Positions 59,271 to 64,000 of a stretch of DNA of 64,000 nt are shown here, in pieces. The notes under the pieces are model-generated. The model was not told the DNA's origin. It saw only the letters and a program-made list of their open reading frames with translations, and did no database searches. The stretch covers positions 5,054,544 to 5,118,543 of the forward strand of contig JARWIR010000042.1 of NCBI GenBank assembly GCA_029959085.1, given 5' to 3'. Within the stretch, counting starts at the first letter, position 1; every line of letters starts with the position of its first letter. Made by a program: the position numbers and the translations under genes. This DNA comes from Nemophila menziesii (taxonomy: Eukaryota; Streptophyta; Magnoliopsida; Boraginales; Hydrophyllaceae).

Positions 59271-61550
59271 GTTGCAGGATACACTATCCAGTCGTGGGAA
59301 AAGTGGAAAAGATGTTCCCCTACCCTTGCGTGACATATTACCTTAGCACAATCGATTCTTAGTGCAACCCCAACATACATCACGCAGGTTGAAAATTTAC
59401 TGAAATATGTATGTCAAGAAATTGATAGTATTTAGAGGGATTTTATATGGGGCTCGACTAGTGACCATAGACATATTAATTGGATTTCATGGGAGGAGGT
59501 GTGTAAGACTAAAAGCTCCGGTGGATTGGTATTGCTTAAGGTAGAGGATATGAATAAGGCTCTTCTTGGAAAGTTATGGTGGAAGTTGGTACATGATGAA
59601 AACTCCCTTTGGCAGAGAGTGATGAGTATAAATATTTTAAGGTGAGTATTCTTCATTATATACCCAAACCTTATGATTCCCAAATATGTAGAGACATCGC
59701 GTAAGGTATTGTCGTAGTAAGATGAGATCCCTATGGATAATTCATAATGGGAAAAATGTATTTTTTTTGGTTGGATGTGTAGATTGGTGAGGAGCCTTTA
59801 CTTGATTCATCTATGTATCAGATAGGGGAGAGTAAATACTTAAAATAATTAGCGGTTATATCAGTTCAGATGGAAGATGGGATTGGGAGAGTCTCCGATA
59901 TAAACTTCCTCCTCAGAAATTGCAGGAGATTGCGTCTATTGGAGACCTTGGGACCCATATTTAGAGGATGTTTTATCTTGGCAAAATGAAAATACTGGTA
60001 TTGTCTCGTTTAAATCAAATTTTGGGTTGAGTTCCGCTTCTGAAGGGGTTTTAGAAATTGATTGAAGGCATGGAAGTTCCGCGTTTCCCAAAAAGTAAGA
60101 ATCCTTCTTTGGCGAGCAATCAAGGAGAGGTTAGATACACGCTTTAATATTGTAAACGGGGTATAGATAATCAAAATATTTGTGTATGGTGTAGAAGGCG
60201 TGAGGAAAGTGTTGCTCATATTTTTCGAGTTTGTGTGAAAGTTAAAGAAATTTGGAAGATTATTAGATCACAGGTGATAGCGGGAGGGGATCTAATTAAT
60301 GGGAGGGGTGATGATCAAGGAAGTGATCTCCTGGAGATTTCATGGAGGAGTTCACATGATGGCCTGCTTCGTTAGGAGCTGCTGGGAACGGGAGGTTTTG
60401 GAATCCCAGGTTGTAGCTGAGTGGAGGAGTTCAGTGGTGTTGTTCCCTCACGAGTTACAACATGGACTAATGCCGCAAATTACTTGAGGGGTGCTGATGA
60501 TGGTTTCCTAAATAATGCAGGGGCTGACTCTGCAATTAACCAAAGTTCGAGGGTTGGTATGAGAAATCACTCTTTGCTCGAGGAAGCAGCGGACCCTGTT
60601 CTCCAGGAGCAACCGATTCAGCAAGATTCAAGTAGAACCAACCAGCTCCGAGCCAATTTTCAGCTTGACCAAAGGAATCAGTCTTTGCGCAACATCAGAC
60701 AACAAAATATAGTAAGACGTGAAACGCTCACCATGGCAGTCCGGCGGAACATAAATCTTTCTAATAATTCCCTTTTTGCTGGAATACCATGGTCTATGTA
60801 TTTTGGAGCACTTATTGACACTATATGGCGGGAACGTAATGATATAATTTTCAACACCAACCCTATGTCAAATGGAAAGATTATAGTGAAGAAAGCACAT
60901 GTTCAAGTTTTGAAATTTATTCACACTTGGAGTAATAATTCGGGATAAGGTGCCCATAAAAGTGCGGTAGAATTTATTGGGTGGTTTAAACCAAATAGCG
61001 GATTTAAACTGAACACGGATGGAAGCTACAATGATTGGCGCAAGAAAGGGATGGCTGGTGGCATTATTCGAGATACAGAGGGTAACTGGATAAAGGGATT
61101 CTCGATGAACGTCCATTCCCATTCTCTGGTGGTTGCGGAAGTGATAGCGCTATATGAAAGATTGAAGATGGCGGAAGAAGGAGGATTCAAGGAAGTATGT
61201 GTGGAAGTAGACTCATAGGAAGCTCTTGAAGTGGTACTTAGGGCGAATAGAGGACGAGGACTTAACATAATGGGTTCAGAATATTAGGCTGATCATGGCG
61301 AGGAATAAGTCTTTCTCGATCACAAACATCTATAGAGAGGCTAACTGTTGTGCGGATTGGTTAGCTCTCACCTCTTTTTCAGTCGTCATCGTATAGTGCT
61401 TATACTAACCTTCCAAATAGAATTTGGGGTAGACTCACACGAGATAGAATAGGATGGAAGACTCCTAAATTAATTTTTAATCTGGGTTAATTAGTAATGT
61501 ACTAGACTAGACATTCCGCGGTCTTTTTGACTTTTTTTGTAACCAAAAAA
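59271..61550 (+). pseudogene. LINE ORF2, 3' part (RT thumb, zinc finger, RNase H)
   Basis: Plus-strand text in order: ITLAQSILSATPTYITQ (RT thumb), INWISWEEVCKTKSSGGLVL, NKALLGKLWWKLVHDENSLW, zf-RVT ICVWCRRREESVAHIFRVC with EIWKII, the linker LIDTIWRERNDIIFN, then RNase H LNTDGSYNDWRKKGMAGGII (Asp), VVAEVIALYERLKMAEE (Glu) and VCVEVDS (Asp), followed by ANCCADW (Asp) in another frame. Stops are scattered. The end, gactttttttgtaacc then aaaaaa near 61530-61550, is a typical LINE 3' terminus. It starts close to where the inverted half (54320-59270) begins. Confidence 0.8.
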
Positions 61551-62031
61551 TAATTAGTCTTAATCTGGGATTTAAAGAAAAGACGGTATCTTAAATACCG
61601 CCAGGATGCTGTTGTTCAAATTATTTTTTATCACTTTGTTCTTTTAATAATGATTTTTTAAAAGGATGTCAATAATTAAAAAAGTTCAAATTTCTTGTAT
61701 GCACCCTACAAATCACGTTAGGTCGTTAGTTCGTTTTAGAAGACTGTGACCAGCCAATGCAGTAAGTAGGCCATGCATGTGTATCTTTAGGACCAATGTA
61801 GTATCTTTTTTGAATTTTTACAAGATTTATTTACATCATTAATGTATAAAATGATGAATGACAAATAACCTGACAAGGGATATCAATGGTAAATAATGGT
61901 ATCTGCAAGTTCTTGTAAGTTGTAAACTTGTAACATTACTAACATATATAGTTTTAACTTTTATCCTTCTCCAGTAGAATAAGGGGCTAGTTTTAGTGTG
62001 CAATCAAGTTTGTGGAGCGTATGAGGCAGGT
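61551..62031. other. AT-rich DNA with no gene
   Basis: AT-rich text between the LINE 3' end and the Mutator-like element; nothing recognised. Confidence 0.4.
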
Positions 62032-62455
62032 TTTGAATTAGGGGCAATTATAAATAAGAGCCCACTACAACATAAGGTTTATAAAAAAAGTCCCACCTCT
62101 AACTAACTCTTTTCTATCTAACTAAATACCAGAAAACCCAATAATACCCCTCCCTCTATATCTATACCTGTATCACAGTGAACCCAAGAAACCCATTTCC
62201 CGTTCCTATTAGGTTTCGAATCTGAAACCCACCCCCACCCCCCTCTCTTCTCTCTCCTGTAAAACCATATACTCTCCCTCTTCTCTCTCCTAAACCCGCC
62301 CCCAGCAGCACACCTTCCCCACCATACCTCACGCTCACCATAGCACCACCATCCTTCTTCTGCGCAGCAGCAACCATCGATGCAGCAAACCGGAGCAGCA
62401 GCAGCAGCAATCGGAGCAACAGCAACCTCCCAGATCTGGCGCCACTCTACATCTA

Positions 62456-62565
62456 CAAAAACACCCCTCAACAACACCATCTTCACGATTCTCAGGTCTG
62501 CAACAATACCCCTCAACATTACCATCTTCAGGAGTCTCAGATCTACAACATCACTATCAAGTAAA
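62456..62565. repeat. Short imperfect tandem duplication in the Mutator-like element
   Basis: Two diverged ~55-base copies of (cctcaac)accatcttca, then tctcaggtctgcaac or tctcagatctacaac. Any frame through it is Thr/Ser/Ile-rich with no domain. Confidence 0.55.
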
Positions 62566-63167
62566 TCCTTTTGACCATACAAACTGGGTACAGCCCCAGT
62601 GGGTACATCTTCAACACTACCGCAGATCCGCCATCACTGGACCGTCGTCGCTGTTGTTAATCTCGCCAGCACAACTGCTGCACCACCAACAGATCCACTG
62701 CCATCTACACCATCTCTTCATCTTCATGGCCATCGATCTGGACCAGATTCACACTGCAGATGGGTACAGATCCGGGTGGGTGAGTCTCAGTTCCTCCAGC
62801 ATTGCTGCCTTTCGTGCCTTTTATCTGTCATTTGTTTATTTTTGCAGGTAGATGGGTACAGCCCCTTGACTGCTGCAGCAAATCTGGATCCAGATCCAGA
62901 TCTGTTAGATGATTTTATTAGGTTTTGTTTTATTTTTTATTTTTTATTTTTGATCATTTAATCTATTTTTGTTTATTTGCAGGTCCGGTTCCCTGATGGT
63001 GGTGGTGAACCTGGTTGCAATTCAGTCAAAGTCAAACCCATCTGTGTACAGCCCCATCTAGATCGGGCAATGTCCACGTTCCCATGAGCCTGTATTTTGT
63101 CAATGGCTTAGAAATCCTCTGCTATTGCTTCTGTGCACGTACCTGGTCCACTGTATATCGCAATGTG

Positions 63168-63345
63168 CACGCTCCCATGAGACCTTATTTCCTATTGTGC
63201 ACGTTCCCATGAGACTTTATTTCCTATTGTACACGTTCCCATGATACCTAGTTTCCTATTGTACACGTTCCCATGATAGCTAGTTTCCTATTGTACACGT
63301 TCCCATGATAACGTATTTCCTATTGTACATGTTCCCATCTATTGG
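63168..63345. repeat. 32-bp minisatellite
   Basis: The motif cacgttcccatga recurs at 63168, 63200, 63232, 63264, 63296 and 63328, exactly 32 bases apart, each followed by a variant of tacctagtttcctattgt. A seventh, isolated copy lies at 63075. A different ~55-base duplication follows (63384-63438 and 63439-63492, with gcgcgtacccatgacgaagg). Confidence 0.93.
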
Positions 63346-63628
63346 ACAGGCCATTGAAGGACTTAATAAAATATGGACTTAATAAAATTTAATAAGGTAA
63401 AAACCTGTTATGCGCGTACCCATGACGAAGGTAACTATAAAATTTAATAAGGTAAAAAATTGTTGTGCGCGTACCCATGACGAAGGTAACGATTCTCAGG
63501 GGTAATAAGGTAATGTTGAGTAACTAAAAAACCAACTAAGGACTTAATAAGAAGATCTAACTAGGTAGGACTTAAAAAATAAGTTTTGGCTGATTTAGGA
63601 TTCTATTTGTAATTTCCTCTTTGAATTA

Positions 63629-64000
63629 AGGCAGCGTATTCAATGTAAATTCCAGAAAATCCAGGACATGGTAGTTGAGCTTCTCACATGCGAGTTGTGA
63701 CATGTATATAATATATAGGGTAAATTACCTGGATGAATCCTATTTTGGGAACACGGGTAGATTTTGGAATTTCACTCCATTAAAGTTTGAAAAACTAAAT
63801 GAGAGAGTTTTAAAAATTAATGTTTGGAGATCCAGACAAAAAAATTAAAATTAATCTATATATAATTTACTCTATTGGTTTAAAAATTAAGAAATGTATT
63901 AATCTCGTCCTCGAACCAACCATGCACATATCATTTTTACTGCTTTGGGAAAATCAGTCTTTGAATATCTAGACATGGTTTATAGTTTCTACGCAAATGA
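63629..64000. other. AT-rich DNA to the right edge, no gene
   Basis: Nothing recognised on either strand up to base 64000. Confidence 0.4.

Larger units (their letters stand above)
62041..63619. mobile_element. Mutator-like non-autonomous element with exon-like cargo
   Basis: 1579 bp flanked by a perfect 9-base duplication, tttgaatta, at 62032-62040 and 63620-63628, the size made by Mutator-like transposases. The ends are inverted over about 55 bases but diverged: left ggggcaattataaataag, right (complement) gaggaaattacaaataga; both continue to an aaaaaaagtcc/ttttttaagtcc stretch. The interior from 62200 to 63060 is GC-richer, with CAG/CAC-rich text and intron-like tttgcag joints near 62847 and 62981. 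A 32-bp minisatellite and a 55-bp duplication lie toward the right end. No transposase is present. This fits a Pack-MULE-like element that may have captured host sequence; I do not recognise the source. Confidence 0.8.

Noticed and set aside
60421..60948. 175-codon frame on plus as a separate gene
   Set aside because: Its C-terminal part (LIDTIWRERNDIIFN) is the LINE linker before RNase H, so it is part of the LINE relic.
62118..62961. Frames of 120-154 codons on both strands in the Mutator-like element
   Set aside because: They overlap antisense to each other and are low-complexity (Val/Arg/Gly or Ser/Thr/His); more likely chance frames in GC-richer cargo.
63168..63345. A CRISPR-like array
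   Set aside because: The repeats are contiguous variants of one 32-bp unit without unique spacers, in a plant transposon.

Overview
The window looks like a repeat-rich stretch of nuclear chromosome from a flowering plant, probably a eudicot. It is AT-rich, its genes have many short introns, and most of the DNA is transposon debris. The debris includes Athila-like Ty3/gypsy LTR elements with a tRNA-Asp primer site, plant L1-type LINEs with RNase H, tRNA-derived SINEs, and hAT-, Mutator- and MITE-like elements. I cannot name the species. I see no bacterial, organellar or CRISPR features.

Two host genes are clear, and I could follow both codon by codon. The first, on the minus strand at 12853-16997, is an FVE/MSI4-type WD40 histone-binding protein of 15 exons and 468 residues. 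The second, on the plus strand at 41718-46558, is an RHD3-type (atlastin/Sey1-like) ER-fusion GTPase of 23 coding exons and 808 residues. They act in unrelated processes (chromatin and flowering; ER shape and root-hair growth) and nothing suggests they work together. A third, discontinuous exon-like region near 29.8-31.3 kb is unrecognised and may be a decayed gene.

Layout. At 1-11.8 kb, two related Athila-like elements point away from each other. Element 1 is on minus (LTR 4561-6089, primer site, gag-protease, integrase tail, GC-rich repeat block, and an env-position ORF that leaves the window at base 1). Element 2 is on plus (LTR 8429-10004, primer site, truncated gag). A decayed LINE fills the gap between them. 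The FVE gene follows at 12.9-17.0 kb, with MITE-like insertions in two introns. At 18.3-27.3 kb there is a nest of LTR elements: an older pair of LTRs on minus, a solo LTR on plus with a perfect 5-bp target duplication, and a further element with its own LTR, primer site and a degraded env-position ORF. From 27.3 to 41 kb there are LINE relics (zinc-finger and RNase H ends), SINEs (one inserted inside another), MITEs, a 92-bp palindrome and AT-rich sequence with no gene. The RHD3 gene follows at 41.7-46.6 kb. From 46.6 to 64 kb there are a MITE, an intact 325-codon LINE RNase H ORF, a 597-bp hAT element, an LTR fragment, a large LINE whose 5' half is inverted relative to its 3' half, and a 1579-bp Mutator-like element with a perfect 9-bp target duplication, GC-rich exon-like cargo and a 32-bp minisatellite.

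I found no convincing new multi-gene system. The most useful leads are the small tRNA-derived SINE family, the cargo-bearing Mutator-like element, the possible twin-primed LINE, and the convergence of two Athila-like lineages on internally deleted forms. Splice sites and identities come from reading the sequence by eye and were not checked by search or transcript data.
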